Positions 54,832 to 63,949 of a stretch of 64,000 nucleotides of DNA are shown in pieces (the stretch's first letter is position 1; the number at the start of each line of letters is the position of its first letter). The notes under the pieces are model-generated. The model had not been told where the DNA came from. It was given only the letters and a program-made list of their open reading frames with translations, and made no database searches. The stretch covers positions 65,390 through 129,389 of the forward strand of contig JAFRNW010000004.1 in NCBI GenBank assembly GCA_017429985.1, in the 5' to 3' direction. The translations under genes and the position numbers were made by a program. This stretch comes from Clostridia bacterium. Its GTDB lineage: Bacteria > Bacillota > Clostridia > Christensenellales > CAG-138.

Positions 54832-55157
54832 ATTCAGACTCCGACGGGTACGGTTCGGGATATTATCCGTATTTCAACTTCCATATTACGCTTTTCAGCC
54901 CCGTATTGCCAATCGAATGCCGGTTTTCACAGCGTTATCTATCCGATGAAACTGTTATTGGTTTTTGCCGATCTGACTGCTCTTCTGGAAACGGGAGCAT
55001 GTTCCGAGGCTTCTCCGGACACTGTCTCCCGGCAGCATTGCCTCCCGATTCTCTCCCACCAGGCGAGAGGGGTAGAAATCTGCGTTATTGTTTATGCCGA
55101 AAAACAGACCTATAATATGCCTGCAAACAAAAAAACGCCACACAGGAGAACGATATC
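54832..55157. promoter_or_regulatory. Divergent promoters between DUF362 and XRE genes
   Basis: A 326-base region without a gene. Minus strand: -35 TTGGCA (54912-54907), an 18-base spacer, and -10 TAATAT (54888-54883). Plus strand: -35 TTGTTT (55088-55093), a 17-base spacer, and -10 TATAAT (55111-55116), which drives the XRE regulator. Nothing else was recognised. Confidence 0.6.
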
Positions 55158-56198
55158 ATGGAACTCGGAAAGAAAATCAGACAGCTCCGTCGCAAGGCGG
55201 GGTTCACACAGGAACAGCTTGCGGAAAAACTTGGCATTGGAGCGCAGTCGGTATCCAAATGGGAGAACACTGTCGCGATGCCGGACATATCGTTGCTTCC
55301 GACGTTGGCGGAGGTGTTCGGCGTCACCATCGACGACATGTTCGATCTCACCGTTGAACAGCGTTTCAACCGCATGGAAAATAACCTCGACAATTCCGAA
55401 GAGATCCCCCAGGATATTTTCCGTGAGTATGAGGACTTCCTCAAGGAGCAGATGAACGATCCGCAGAACAAAAAACGCGCGACGGAACTGCTCGCTTATC
55501 TCTACTGGCACAGGATGGAATCCTTCGCCAGGAAAGCCGCGGGATTCGCAAAGGACGCCATTCGTATGTCTCCCGCAGAGAAGGGCTGTCAGTGGATACT
55601 GAGCAAGTCGGAAGGGCATGCCGTATGGGACTGGAACATACGCAACCATACCGCAGCGATAGAATACTGGTATGAGATCTGCAGGGATAACCCCGGAGAG
55701 AAGTCCCCCTGCTATTATCTGCTGGACAATCTTCTGGCTGACCACCGCGCAGACGAGGCAGAGGAGATACTCTCCCGCCTTTGCGGGATGAAGGACGCAA
55801 GTCCTGTTATAAACGAGGTGTACCGCGCCCATCTCGCGCTTGCGAGATTTGACGAACCGACTGCGGACGGCATCATGGAAAGGCTGGTCGCAGAGCATGC
55901 GGATGATTTTGCCTGTCTCTTTGAAGCAGCGCAGTATTACGCCGAAAAGTGCGCTTATGACAAAGCGCTGGATCTGTATGAGCGCGCCTTCGCTGCGGAG
56001 ACCCGCAGGCCGAGATTTCAGGACGAGCTGATGGCCATCCGCGATATCCATCAGATCAGAGGCGATTACAAGAAGGCTGCTGAGACCTGCGACAGGATCA
56101 TCGACCTGTTCAGGACCGAATGGGGATATACCGATGAAATCGACATTGAACTCGAGGAGAGAAGGAAAGCGGCATTGCTGGAAAAGGCTCAGCCATAA
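55158..56198 (+). CDS. XRE-family regulator with helical repeat domain
   Basis: A 346-residue protein. An N-terminal Cro/C1-type helix-turn-helix (about residues 5-60, GKKIRQLRRKAGFTQEQLAE, SKWENTVAMPDISLLPTLAEVF) is followed by a long alpha-helical region with TPR-like units (YDKALDLYERAFAAETRRP). The helical part may bind a peptide or another protein, as in RRNPP-type regulators, though the arrangement is only similar. The target is unknown. AGGAGAACG precedes the start. Confidence 0.85.
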   Translation: MELGKKIRQLRRKAGFTQEQLAEKLGIGAQSVSKWENTVAMPDISLLPTLAEVFGVTIDDMFDLTVEQRFNRMENNLDNSEEIPQDIFREYEDFLKEQMNDPQNKKRATELLAYLYWHRMESFARKAAGFAKDAIRMSPAEKGCQWILSKSEGHAVWDWNIRNHTAAIEYWYEICRDNPGEKSPCYYLLDNLLADHRADEAEEILSRLCGMKDASPVINEVYRAHLALARFDEPTADGIMERLVAEHADDFACLFEAAQYYAEKCAYDKALDLYERAFAAETRRPRFQDELMAIRDIHQIRGDYKKAAETCDRIIDLFRTEWGYTDEIDIELEERRKAALLEKAQP

Positions 56199-56318
56199 GG
56201 ATTCAGGCCGAGCCTTTCCTGAACGGGTGACATTTTCCGAACGGAGACGCGCGGAATTGAGACCGTCCCCGTCCGCCTAACTGCAGGGACCCCTCCGGGA
56301 AACGGTCTGTACGCAGAT

Positions 56319-57281
56319 TCAGACCGGACGTTCTGTCTCCGGGGAAGGGTTCTTTTTCTGCGCGATTCTTTTTTTGATCTGGCACGTCTGTTCCTTACAG
56401 TTCGAGCACCGCAGGGTCAGATTGGAGCCTTCCCAGTATCGTTCCGGATGTCTGGAATAGTTGACCTCCCAGTGGATCAGCACAACGACAGAAGTGAAGA
56501 ACAGGCTCCAACTGAAGAAGTTTTTGATAAACAGCATCGGGGTAAACATCATGAAATGCCCCCAGTCATAGATCCGGCAGTTGATGCAGCATTTGTTTTT
56601 CATCAGGAACGTCTGGAACGGGCAGAAAAACAGGATGCAGATGTAATCGGAAAGGAAATAGAATACGGAGAGCATCAGGAGATCGCTTGACTGAATCACC
56701 CCGAGAAGATACAGAGCTCCGAATACCGCATTGAAGGAAAGCCACACCAGCATGACTTTCCAGGCGCCAATGTTCTGAATCTGTGCATAGCGGAACATTT
56801 TGTTTTCGTCGTAATCCTGTACGGGGCGGTAAACACTTTCCCGCGCTTTCTGCCACGCCATTGTCAGACGGTTGTTCGGCACCAGATGCGCGATCATAAT
56901 CAGCATGAAAAAAGCCCAGACCAGATGGAGAAGGGTAATCTCGTGAAAAAAAGGCTGGTGGATTACTCTTGTCAATTCTTTCCGGTCAAACAGGTAAAAG
57001 CCTAAAACAGTGCCGAAGACCAGCAGGCGGAACAGCAGTTTCACGAGATAGAACGTCAGGGCCTGCGTTTTCCGGATGCCCCATGTTACGACCTTGCCCG
57101 CATTTTCTTTCAGGATGACAGCCTGCTTGTTGACAATATCATGAAGCTCATCTGTCTGAAGCGTCAGATTTTTCCTGATCTCCGAAGCGATGTTTTCGGC
57201 TATATCACGCGGATTTCTTTTCGATGTGTCCGCCTGCACGGTTTTATCTGATTCATTCTGAATTTGTTTCATCTCTGTCAA
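56319..57281 (-). CDS. Multi-pass membrane protein with conserved cysteine cluster, unknown function
   Basis: A 320-residue protein I cannot assign. A charged, probably coiled N-terminus (about 1-70) precedes about six membrane helices. A loop between helices reads MKNKCCINCRIYDWGHFMMF, and the C-terminal tail has a second cysteine set, LRCSNCKEQTCQIKK. Together they suggest a metal or iron-sulfur site at the membrane. An earlier start is not available upstream. Confidence 0.65.
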   Translation of the reverse strand: MTEMKQIQNESDKTVQADTSKRNPRDIAENIASEIRKNLTLQTDELHDIVNKQAVILKENAGKVVTWGIRKTQALTFYLVKLLFRLLVFGTVLGFYLFDRKELTRVIHQPFFHEITLLHLVWAFFMLIMIAHLVPNNRLTMAWQKARESVYRPVQDYDENKMFRYAQIQNIGAWKVMLVWLSFNAVFGALYLLGVIQSSDLLMLSVFYFLSDYICILFFCPFQTFLMKNKCCINCRIYDWGHFMMFTPMLFIKNFFSWSLFFTSVVVLIHWEVNYSRHPERYWEGSNLTLRCSNCKEQTCQIKKRIAQKKNPSPETERPV

Positions 57282-57821
57282 ATCCTCTGTCTCAATGATC
57301 TGCCGGGGGAAGGGCAGTGCTTCCGGCTTTCTTCCGCTGAATGCAGTCCTGGTTCTTAACCCGACTGCCTATGCCAATACTATCATGTTCTTTGTGTCAA
57401 AAAAAGTCTCCCGGATCTTTCGGTATCTCGTCGGGAGTTTATCAGCCGCGGAACAGAACGATTACGGGTTCAGCATTTCTCTGACTTCCATCCGTGCGAA
57501 TCCGGGAAGGCGGTCGCGTTTCCATCCGGGACAGGCCGCATGGAGGATATTATTTGCCGATTCAGAAACGGACGCCCATGAGAAAAACTATCATAACTCT
57601 TCTGCAGTTTCCCGCGTCTGAGGCAGGCGGCTTTTGCCTGCGGGGGAAGCGGAGCCGGGTAATGATTGAGAAGCCGACCCTGTTCACTGCCAGACCCTGT
57701 TCTGACGCTGAGTCAAAAGCAATAACCGAAGCCTCCCCTTCAGAAAAGAAAACGATGGATTGTTTCTGCTGAAACTGTTACAATTATTAAAAATATTCCA
57801 TTTTTGAAGGAGGATACACCA
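57282..57821. other. 540-base region without a recognised gene
   Basis: Open frames here are short and look non-native. A small hairpin GCAGGC/GCCTGC lies near 57622-57641. Minus-strand TTGACA around 57391-57396 may belong to a promoter for the membrane protein gene at 57281. TACAAT at 57779-57784 could be the -10 for the permease gene. No riboswitch was recognised. Confidence 0.4.
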
Positions 57822-59180
57822 ATGACAGGTATTCCGTTGATTATCGCATTCGTGATAGCGATTGTGGCGATGATTTTCCTGATCTCCAAGCTGAAAGTCC
57901 ATCCTTTCCTGGCGATCATGGCTGTTTCGCTCGTGCTGGCAATCGTTGCAGGCATCCCCCTGAAGGACATTCCGGGCGTCATAGGGTCCGGCTTCTCCGG
58001 CACCTTCTCCTCGATCGGTATCGTCATCATTCTCGGCGCGTTTATCGGTGCGGTTCTGGAAAAGACCGGTGCTGCTCTCAAGCTGGCCGATATGGTCATC
58101 AAGCTGGTCGGCGAGAAGAATCCCGAGCTTGCGATGGAGCTTATGGGCTGGGTCGTCTCGATTCCGGTCTTCTGCGACAGCGGCTTCGTCATCCTGAATC
58201 CGATCAGGAAAGCGCTGGTCAAGCGTACCGGCAAATCCAGCGTAGCAGCGACGGTATGTCTTTCCTGCGGTCTTTATATCGCGCACGTTTTCATTCCGCC
58301 AACACCCGGCCCGATCGCCGCGGCGAACACCCTCGGTGCAGGCGAGTATCTGCTGCTGGTCATCGGAATGGGCGTGCTCTGTTCCATCTTCCCGCTGATC
58401 GCCGGATTCCTCTATGCGAAGTTCATCGGTAAAAAAATCAAGAGTGCGGACGAGCTTGGCGGCAAGGATGAGGTCGTCAAGACTTATGAAGAGCTGAAAG
58501 CCGAATTTGGCGAGCTGCCCAGCGGCTGGAACGCCATTGCCCCGCTGATCGTTCCGATCATTCTCATGGCGCTGTCTTCCGTTTCCTCCATGGCCGGATG
58601 GCAGGGATGGTTCGCAGACTTCCTGACCTTCCTCGGCACCCCGATTATCGCTCTGGCGGTCGGCGCAATCTTTGCCATCTGCCAGCTCTTCGGGGCCAAG
58701 AAGGGCGGGGATTTCTATAACGTGACCAATGATACGCTCAAGGTCGTCGGCCCCATCCTCTTCGTCACGGCTGCCGGCGGCGTTCTGGGTAAGGTGATCT
58801 CCTCCTCCAATATGGTGGAGTTCATCAAGTCCAATGCCGGTGTTCTGCAGACGCTCGGAATCTTCTTCCCGTTCCTGCTTTCCGCAATCCTCAAGAGTGC
58901 GCAGGGTTCTTCCACGGTTGCCATCACCACGACGGCGGGTATCGTTGCCCCGCTGCTCGGCGTGCTGGGCTATACGACCCCTGCCGAGATCGCCCTGGTC
59001 GTTATGGCGATCGGCGCCGGAGCCATGACGGTCTCCCATGCGAACGATTCCTACTTCTGGGTCGTGACCAACTTCGGCGATATGACGCCGGAGCAGGGCT
59101 ATAAAACCCAGACGCTGATGACGCTGATCATCGGCATCGCGGCCATGGTCGAGATCTTCCTCCTCAGTCTGGTCTTCTGA
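57822..59180 (+). CDS. GntP-family gluconate/glycerate permease
   Basis: A 452-residue proton symporter of the GntP family with about twelve helices. IPVFCDSGFVIL, HVFIPPTPGPIAAA and the end GAGAMTVSHANDSYFWVV are diagnostic. The glycerate kinase gene begins 16 bases downstream, so D-glycerate is the likely substrate. The start is the ATG at 57822 with GGAGG. An in-frame TTG at 57804 includes the ribosome binding site and is rejected. C-ending codons are more frequent than in the neighbours, perhaps reflecting high expression or transfer. Confidence 0.9.
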   Translation: MTGIPLIIAFVIAIVAMIFLISKLKVHPFLAIMAVSLVLAIVAGIPLKDIPGVIGSGFSGTFSSIGIVIILGAFIGAVLEKTGAALKLADMVIKLVGEKNPELAMELMGWVVSIPVFCDSGFVILNPIRKALVKRTGKSSVAATVCLSCGLYIAHVFIPPTPGPIAAANTLGAGEYLLLVIGMGVLCSIFPLIAGFLYAKFIGKKIKSADELGGKDEVVKTYEELKAEFGELPSGWNAIAPLIVPIILMALSSVSSMAGWQGWFADFLTFLGTPIIALAVGAIFAICQLFGAKKGGDFYNVTNDTLKVVGPILFVTAAGGVLGKVISSSNMVEFIKSNAGVLQTLGIFFPFLLSAILKSAQGSSTVAITTTAGIVAPLLGVLGYTTPAEIALVVMAIGAGAMTVSHANDSYFWVVTNFGDMTPEQGYKTQTLMTLIIGIAAMVEIFLLSLVF

Positions 59181-59196
59181 CCGATCGGAGAGTTCT

Positions 59197-60432
59197 ATGA
59201 ATCAAGAGTTAAAGCTCCATGCGGATACGATCATCCGGGAAGCTATCGCGGCGGTACAGCCGGATGCGGCGGTGCAGCGCGCTCTCGCGGGCAAGCATTT
59301 TCCGGGCCGGGTCCTGCTCGTCGCTGCGGGCAAGGCTGCCTGGCAGATGGCGAAGGCTGCATCGGACTTTCTCGGCGACCGCATCGAGGCAGGCGTTGTC
59401 GTGACAAAGTACGACCATGTCATGGGCCCGATTGCCAATTTCGACTGCTATGAAGCCGGTCATCCGGTCCCTGATGAAAACTCATTCCGTGGCACACAGG
59501 CTGCGCTCAAACTCGTTGATGACCTTAAGCCGGAGGATACAGTCCTTTTTCTGCTCTCCGGCGGAGGCAGCGCGCTGTTTGAAAAGCCGCTGATTCCCGC
59601 CGCAGAGCTGCAGGACATTACCTCTCAGCTTCTCGCCTGCGGGGCGGACATCGTGGAAATCAATACGATCCGCAAGCGCCTTTCCGCAGTCAAGGGCGGT
59701 CGGTTTGCGCAGATATGCTCCCCGGCAAGAGTAGAAACGGTGGTCCTCTCGGACATTCTGGGTGATCCGCTGGATATGATCGCCTCGGGACCTGCCTGCC
59801 CCGATTCCGCTACCGCACAGGACGCGAAGAAGATTGCCGCGAAGTATCAGCTGAAAATGTCCGACGAAGCCTACTGGCTGCTCGAGGTGGAGACACCGAA
59901 GCGCCTCGACAATGTCGAGACCCAGATCAACGGCAGCGTGCGCGAGCTCTGCGCCGCCGCAGCCCAGACCTGCCGCAGGCTTGGCTACGAGCCTGTTCTG
60001 CTCACAGATCAGCTCTGCTGTCAGGCCAAAGAAGCCGGCAGTTTCCTTGCCTCGGTCCTGAAAACCCACAGAAATGACGGCAAAAGCATCGCATTCCTTG
60101 CCGGAGGCGAGACGGTGGTCAAGCTGACGGGCAAGGGTAAAGGCGGGCGCAATCAGGAGCTGGCTCTCGCTGCGGCGCTGGGCATTGACGGAATCCCGAA
60201 CGCTGCAGTCTTTTCTGTCGGCAGTGACGGAACTGACGGACCGACGGATGCCGCCGGCGGCTATGTTGACGGAGAGACCTGCGCTGAGCTCAAGGAAAAG
60301 GGCGTATCCATTGATGCCGTTCTCCAGGACAACGACGCCTATCATGCGCTGGAAAAGACCGGCGGTCTGATTTTTACCGGTCCGACGGGTACGAATGTCA
60401 ACGACGTTTCTGTCGCCTTGCTGCGCTTCTGA
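59197..60432 (+). CDS. Glycerate 2-kinase (MOFRL/DUF4147 type)
   Basis: A 411-residue kinase that makes 2-phosphoglycerate from D-glycerate, feeding lower glycolysis. An N-terminal DUF4147 domain (GKAAWQMAKAA, FLLSGGGSALFE) and a C-terminal MOFRL domain (GKGGRNQELALAAAL, SVGSDGTDGPTDAAGG) are complete. The operon with the GntP permease gives a two-step uptake and activation path. A terminator follows. Confidence 0.93.
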   Translation: MNQELKLHADTIIREAIAAVQPDAAVQRALAGKHFPGRVLLVAAGKAAWQMAKAASDFLGDRIEAGVVVTKYDHVMGPIANFDCYEAGHPVPDENSFRGTQAALKLVDDLKPEDTVLFLLSGGGSALFEKPLIPAAELQDITSQLLACGADIVEINTIRKRLSAVKGGRFAQICSPARVETVVLSDILGDPLDMIASGPACPDSATAQDAKKIAAKYQLKMSDEAYWLLEVETPKRLDNVETQINGSVRELCAAAAQTCRRLGYEPVLLTDQLCCQAKEAGSFLASVLKTHRNDGKSIAFLAGGETVVKLTGKGKGGRNQELALAAALGIDGIPNAAVFSVGSDGTDGPTDAAGGYVDGETCAELKEKGVSIDAVLQDNDAYHALEKTGGLIFTGPTGTNVNDVSVALLRF

Positions 60433-60495
60433 TACGGCGCTTGTTAATCCTGCGTGAAATCAGGACGGGATTCATAAGAGAATAACACCAATGCA

Positions 60496-60527
60496 AAAGG
60501 GGACGGGCAATACGCCCGCCCCTTTCT
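60496..60527. terminator. Terminator after the glycerate genes
   Basis: Stem AAAGGGG-A-CGGGC/GCCCG-CCCCTTT with a one-base bulge and a five-base loop. It lies between convergent genes. Confidence 0.75.
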
Positions 60528-60550
60528 GATACCCAATCGGCAATTAGGGT

Positions 60551-61036
60551 TTACAGAACAAATTGTACGATCAGTCCCGCTAAGGCACAGATGACCAATG
60601 CCAGTCCTTCTCCGATAAAGAAGCCTTTGATATGGAACCAGTAATCATGGTAGTCGCTGATCATGTCTTCCGTGCCTTTGAACACGAAATGCGGGTCATG
60701 GCAGAACCAGATGATATCGAGCACCACAGCGTCCCAGAGATTCACGATCGTCCATAACAGGATACCATAGCCGAATGCCTGCAGGAACGTCGTATAACCG
60801 TTTACGTATCGAAGGAGCAGGCTGAGGACGAGGATGAACAGAACGCATGCGCCGAGTTTCGCCTTCAGCTTGTTTTTCTGCGTGGGAATCCGGTCTTTAT
60901 ACTCGTCCAGGGACCTGACCCGTTCCCGGATCTTCGGCGGATAATTGTACAGGCTCCTGATCGGCTCCCTGGACATGAGATAGACCATCAGAGTGAAGGC
61001 GAGACACAGGACGATGCTCTCAATTGCCAGAATCAT
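60551..61036 (-). CDS. Small multi-pass membrane protein, unrecognised
   Basis: A 161-residue protein with about four helices and a charged loop after the first. A conserved-looking segment WDAVVLDIIWFCHDPHFVFKGTEDM sits near the middle and contains potential metal ligands (Asp, His). The family is not recognised. It overlaps the upstream GNAT gene by 17 bases, so the two are co-translated. Confidence 0.65.
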   Translation of the reverse strand: MILAIESIVLCLAFTLMVYLMSREPIRSLYNYPPKIRERVRSLDEYKDRIPTQKNKLKAKLGACVLFILVLSLLLRYVNGYTTFLQAFGYGILLWTIVNLWDAVVLDIIWFCHDPHFVFKGTEDMISDYHDYWFHIKGFFIGEGLALVICALAGLIVQFVL

Positions 61037-61577
61037 TGTTTTGCGTGTCCTTTCTATCTATCCTTTTTTCAAACCGGAACATCCCGTCCGGGAACTGCTC
61101 ATCCAGCCGCTCCGCCGCCTCCGGATCATTCGGATCCGGATGATGCTGATTGTAAAACTCCACGATATGGAAGCCGCAGCGGTTCACATAGAAATGGATA
61201 TTACGCTTCTCGAAGTACGGCGTGACGGTCTCCCAGACGGTGACCTCCGGATGCAGCCGTTCAACAGCGCACCATGCCGCATAACCGATTCCCTTGCTGT
61301 GTGCCTTGGGAGAAACAAAGAGGATATCCAGATCGCCGCGTTCTCCGTCCACCTTGATGATCAAGCCTCCGACCGGCTCGCCGTCCTGCATGATCCGGTA
61401 AGCCTCCCCGCCGTCGATGGATGCTTCGATCGTTTCGCGGGAGATGATCTCGCCTTCTTCCTCGAAATGATCGTCCCGGCGGCCGAACTCCTCCAGAGCG
61501 CCGTAATTGAAGGCGTTCTGATTGTCTCTGATAAACTGTTCCCGGTCTTGGGAGGCAAGCGGTTTTAACTCGATCAT
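61020..61577 (-). CDS. GNAT acetyltransferase
   Basis: A 185-residue GNAT protein. LDILFVSPKAHSKGIGYAAWCAVE contains the acetyl-CoA loop, and HFYVNRCGFHIVEFY is the closing strand. The acceptor is unknown. Its start overlaps the ABM-domain gene stop (ATGA), and its end overlaps the membrane protein gene, making a three-gene operon. Confidence 0.85.
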   Translation of the reverse strand: MIELKPLASQDREQFIRDNQNAFNYGALEEFGRRDDHFEEEGEIISRETIEASIDGGEAYRIMQDGEPVGGLIIKVDGERGDLDILFVSPKAHSKGIGYAAWCAVERLHPEVTVWETVTPYFEKRNIHFYVNRCGFHIVEFYNQHHPDPNDPEAAERLDEQFPDGMFRFEKRIDRKDTQNNDSGN

Positions 61578-61900
61578 TTTCTGATAAACCTCTCGTCCCC
61601 GCCGTTTTCCTCCGCGCTCACATACCGTTCCACGGTCATATGCAGGTCGTACTTTTCCCGGAGCGCTGCAATGGTTGCCATCATCGGAGAGGCATGGTGG
61701 GCATCGAGTGCCTCCTGATCTGTCCAGCTGTCGATCAGCAGCACCGTTTCCGGATCATCCAGGGATCCGTAATATTCATAGCGCAGGTTGCCCTGTTCTG
61801 CCCGGATCAGGGCAACGGTTCCCCCGGCGGTCATCTCTTCAGCAAACTTCCGGGCAGCGCCGCCTTTTCCGATATATCTCAAATTCACAGTGATAGCCAT
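61574..61900 (-). CDS. ABM-domain (antibiotic biosynthesis monooxygenase-like) protein
   Basis: A 108-residue ferredoxin-like fold protein. It opens with MAITVNLRYIGKGG and contains GNLRYEYYGSLDDPETVLLIDSWTDQEALDAHHAS, the hallmark of ABM/YgiN-type quinol monooxygenases and related peroxide-handling proteins. It needs no cofactor in known members. The ATG at 61900 with GAGGAG is preferred over an upstream in-frame ATG at 62032. It is first in the minus-strand operon. Confidence 0.85.
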   Translation of the reverse strand: MAITVNLRYIGKGGAARKFAEEMTAGGTVALIRAEQGNLRYEYYGSLDDPETVLLIDSWTDQEALDAHHASPMMATIAALREKYDLHMTVERYVSAEENGGDERFIRK

Positions 61901-62138
61901 GTGTACTGCTCCTCTTTCAAATAAAAAGATCGGGGAAGGAAAAACCCCGGAAACGTTGCATTCCCAGGGTTTTTTGAATGTCCGATTCGTCAGATCATCT
62001 CTTGGGAGACTGTCAGGCACTTCCGAAAACACCCGAGAAAACTGAGATGATTTTGCGTTTCCGCTCGGTTTTGCTTGATTCTGGCGGTTTCTGTAAGCAA
62101 AAATCGTGATCCCTGGTTACAACTCAAACCCCGTATGG

Positions 62139-62220
62139 AGTGAGGATTTGCTGCATATGTGCTTCATACCCATTGCATCCCAGGGCAATGGAAGACGGCA
62201 TAAATGCAGGGATCCTCACT
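62139..62220. other. Extended 82-base hairpin-forming element
   Basis: Nested complementary arms: AGTGAGGAT (62139-62147) with ATCCTCACT (62212-62220), CTGCAT (62151-62156) with ATGCAG (62204-62209), and CCATTGC (62170-62176) with GCAATGG (62185-62191). The rest of the gap between 61900 and 62320 holds no gene. It may be a structured RNA or a small repeat element. Confidence 0.5.
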
Positions 62221-62319
62221 TTTGCACCTTCCTGTCGTTTTACAACGCCTATCCGTAAGCCTTTTCGGTTTGTGCATATCATGTTTCTCCCGTAGTGCGG
62301 CGAATCGTGAAAAAGCGCC

Positions 62320-63261
62320 TTATGCCTTATTGAACTTCTCCTTCGGCTGCCTGCAGCGAGGGCACTTCCAGTCTGCCGGCAGATCCTCAAAAGCGACGCT
62401 GTCATGCTCCGCGGGATCATATACATAGCCGCAGATGGAGCAGACATATTTGCCGGAGGCTTCGACCTTCGTGAAATCCACCTCAGCAGGCACCGTCGGA
62501 ACCGGATGATCCAGATCCATCACACGCTTCGCCTCCAGGTTTTCATAGCCCTGGGGTGTGTGGGTACCGCAGTATACCGTGGGATGATTGCGGATGAATT
62601 CCCGTACCCGGTCAAGCGTCTCACGGGCGGCATCCTTATCGTCGTACACGATGGACAGCTTGTTTTCATAGAGCGCTTCGTCCACATAGGTGATATCGCC
62701 GTGGATCATGTAGAACAGACCGCCATTTTCAACGACGACGATGCTGTTGCCGTTCGTGTGCCCCTTGGCTTTGATCATCGTGATCCCGTCCCGGATCTTC
62801 TGACTCTCAGGGAAGTTGAAATAAGCGCCGTCCGTAAACTTCACCGGTACGATATTCGAAAGCCCCTGCAGCTCAGCAGCGGAGGTCTCCTCTTCATTGA
62901 CATAGATCTTCGCATTCGGGAAGGAACGCAGCTCACCGGAATGGTCCCCATGCTTATGGGTCAGCAGGATCGTTGTGACCTGCCCGGGCTCATACCCCAG
63001 CGCCGCAAATGCTTCCATGTAGCTGCAGATATCTTTGCCGGTGTACAGCGCGCTTGTTTCATCCGGCACTTCCTCCGGCGTTCCTGCCGGCAGACCGGTA
63101 TCCACCAGAATGACTCCATCGCCGGTGTCGATCAGGTAATTCTGCAGACTGCCGCGATAGCGGATGGTGGGGTCGAAATTCTGCGGTCCTTCTTCGCCTC
63201 CGAAGACGAAGGGCTGGGAATAGAATCCGTCTTTTCTGAATTTAACTGCTTTGATCTCCAT
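62320..63261 (-). CDS. MBL-fold hydrolase fused to rubredoxin
   Basis: A 313-residue fusion. Residues about 35-250 are a metallo-beta-lactamase fold with THKHGDH at 101-107 and the fourth-ligand region GHTNGN, close to N-acyl-homoserine-lactonase-like hydrolases. Residues 271-313 are a rubredoxin with Cys274, 277, 300 and 303 ([14 protein letters not shown]). No flavodoxin domain is present, so it is not FprA. The rubredoxin suggests a redox role beyond simple hydrolysis. A GGAGG lies before the start. Confidence 0.88.
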   Translation of the reverse strand: MEIKAVKFRKDGFYSQPFVFGGEEGPQNFDPTIRYRGSLQNYLIDTGDGVILVDTGLPAGTPEEVPDETSALYTGKDICSYMEAFAALGYEPGQVTTILLTHKHGDHSGELRSFPNAKIYVNEEETSAAELQGLSNIVPVKFTDGAYFNFPESQKIRDGITMIKAKGHTNGNSIVVVENGGLFYMIHGDITYVDEALYENKLSIVYDDKDAARETLDRVREFIRNHPTVYCGTHTPQGYENLEAKRVMDLDHPVPTVPAEVDFTKVEASGKYVCSICGYVYDPAEHDSVAFEDLPADWKCPRCRQPKEKFNKA

Positions 63262-63306
63262 AAAGTACCTCCTTAAAATAATGTTTTCCTGCAGGGGTCC
63301 GTCTGC

Positions 63307-63465
63307 TCAGTTCTCATCGACCAGTGCGGCTCCCAGTTCAAAGGCTCTCTGACGCTCTTTCGGAAAGACCGTCTCGTGCCTTCTCTGTTTGGCTTCCGCG
63401 TCGAAATACCAGGACCAATCTTCGCAAAGGTCAGGAAGAGATCCAGTAAAATGTTCATTTTGCAG
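63307..63465 (-). pseudogene. Remnant resembling the C-terminus of a flavodoxin-like reductase
   Basis: About 52 codons end in DLCEDWSWYFDAEAKQRRHE and then a helical segment FPKERQRAFELG, a natural-looking C-terminus similar to multimeric flavodoxin/NADPH-FMN reductase proteins. There is no plausible start codon, and the frame runs back without a domain. An overlapping frame with ATG at 63458 and GAGGT (MNILLDLFLTFAKIG) is the alternative. Low certainty. Confidence 0.3.
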
Positions 63466-63478
63466 ACCTCGCGGCGGT

Positions 63479-63949
63479 TTACTCGCCGTGATGACGGCGG
63501 CAGCCCTTGTCACCCTTCTGATGGCCGCAGTCGAGACCTTTCCCGTGATGATGACCACACTCATGATTTTCTCCATGATGATGACCGCAGTCATGTCCCT
63601 CGCCGTGATGATGATCATGGTGGTCGCATTTTGCATCAGGATCATATTCCAGCATTCCTTCAGCAAGAGATTTCGCCGCAACATCCGCTGATCCCTGTAC
63701 ACCGGCATAGAGCTTTATTCCTGCATCAGCAAGTGCCATCTGTGCGCCCATACCGATCCCGCCGCAGATCAGGGCGTCAGCCTTTACCGCCTGCAGGAAG
63801 CCCGCAAGAGCTCCATGACCGCTTCCGTTGGTATCAACGGTCTGTTCATTAACGATCTTACCCTCTTCAACATCGTACAGCTTAAACTGTTCGGTATGGC
63901 CGAAGTGCTGGAAGATTTCTCCGTTTTCGTACGTGACTGCAATTCTCAT
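63479..63949 (-). CDS. NifX/NifB-type dinitrogenase-cofactor family protein with His-rich tail
   Basis: A 156-residue protein. Residues 1-105 match the Fe-Mo cofactor-binding family (MRIAVTYENGEIFQHFGHTE, ICGGIGMGAQMALADAGI). From about 107 to the end the tail is repeats of the form HHHGExHxCGHHHG, giving many His and Cys ligands for nickel, zinc or other metals. The family stores or moves iron-sulfur-type cofactors. No nitrogenase gene is seen. An AAAGGA precedes the start. A gene upstream may end beyond the window edge. Confidence 0.85.
   Translation of the reverse strand: MRIAVTYENGEIFQHFGHTEQFKLYDVEEGKIVNEQTVDTNGSGHGALAGFLQAVKADALICGGIGMGAQMALADAGIKLYAGVQGSADVAAKSLAEGMLEYDPDAKCDHHDHHHGEGHDCGHHHGENHECGHHHGKGLDCGHQKGDKGCRRHHGE

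Noticed and set aside
57684..59039. Long minus-strand open frame opposite the GntP permease
   Set aside because: Composition is extremely Asp/Arg/Gly/His-rich and low complexity, with no start signal. It is a codon-bias shadow.
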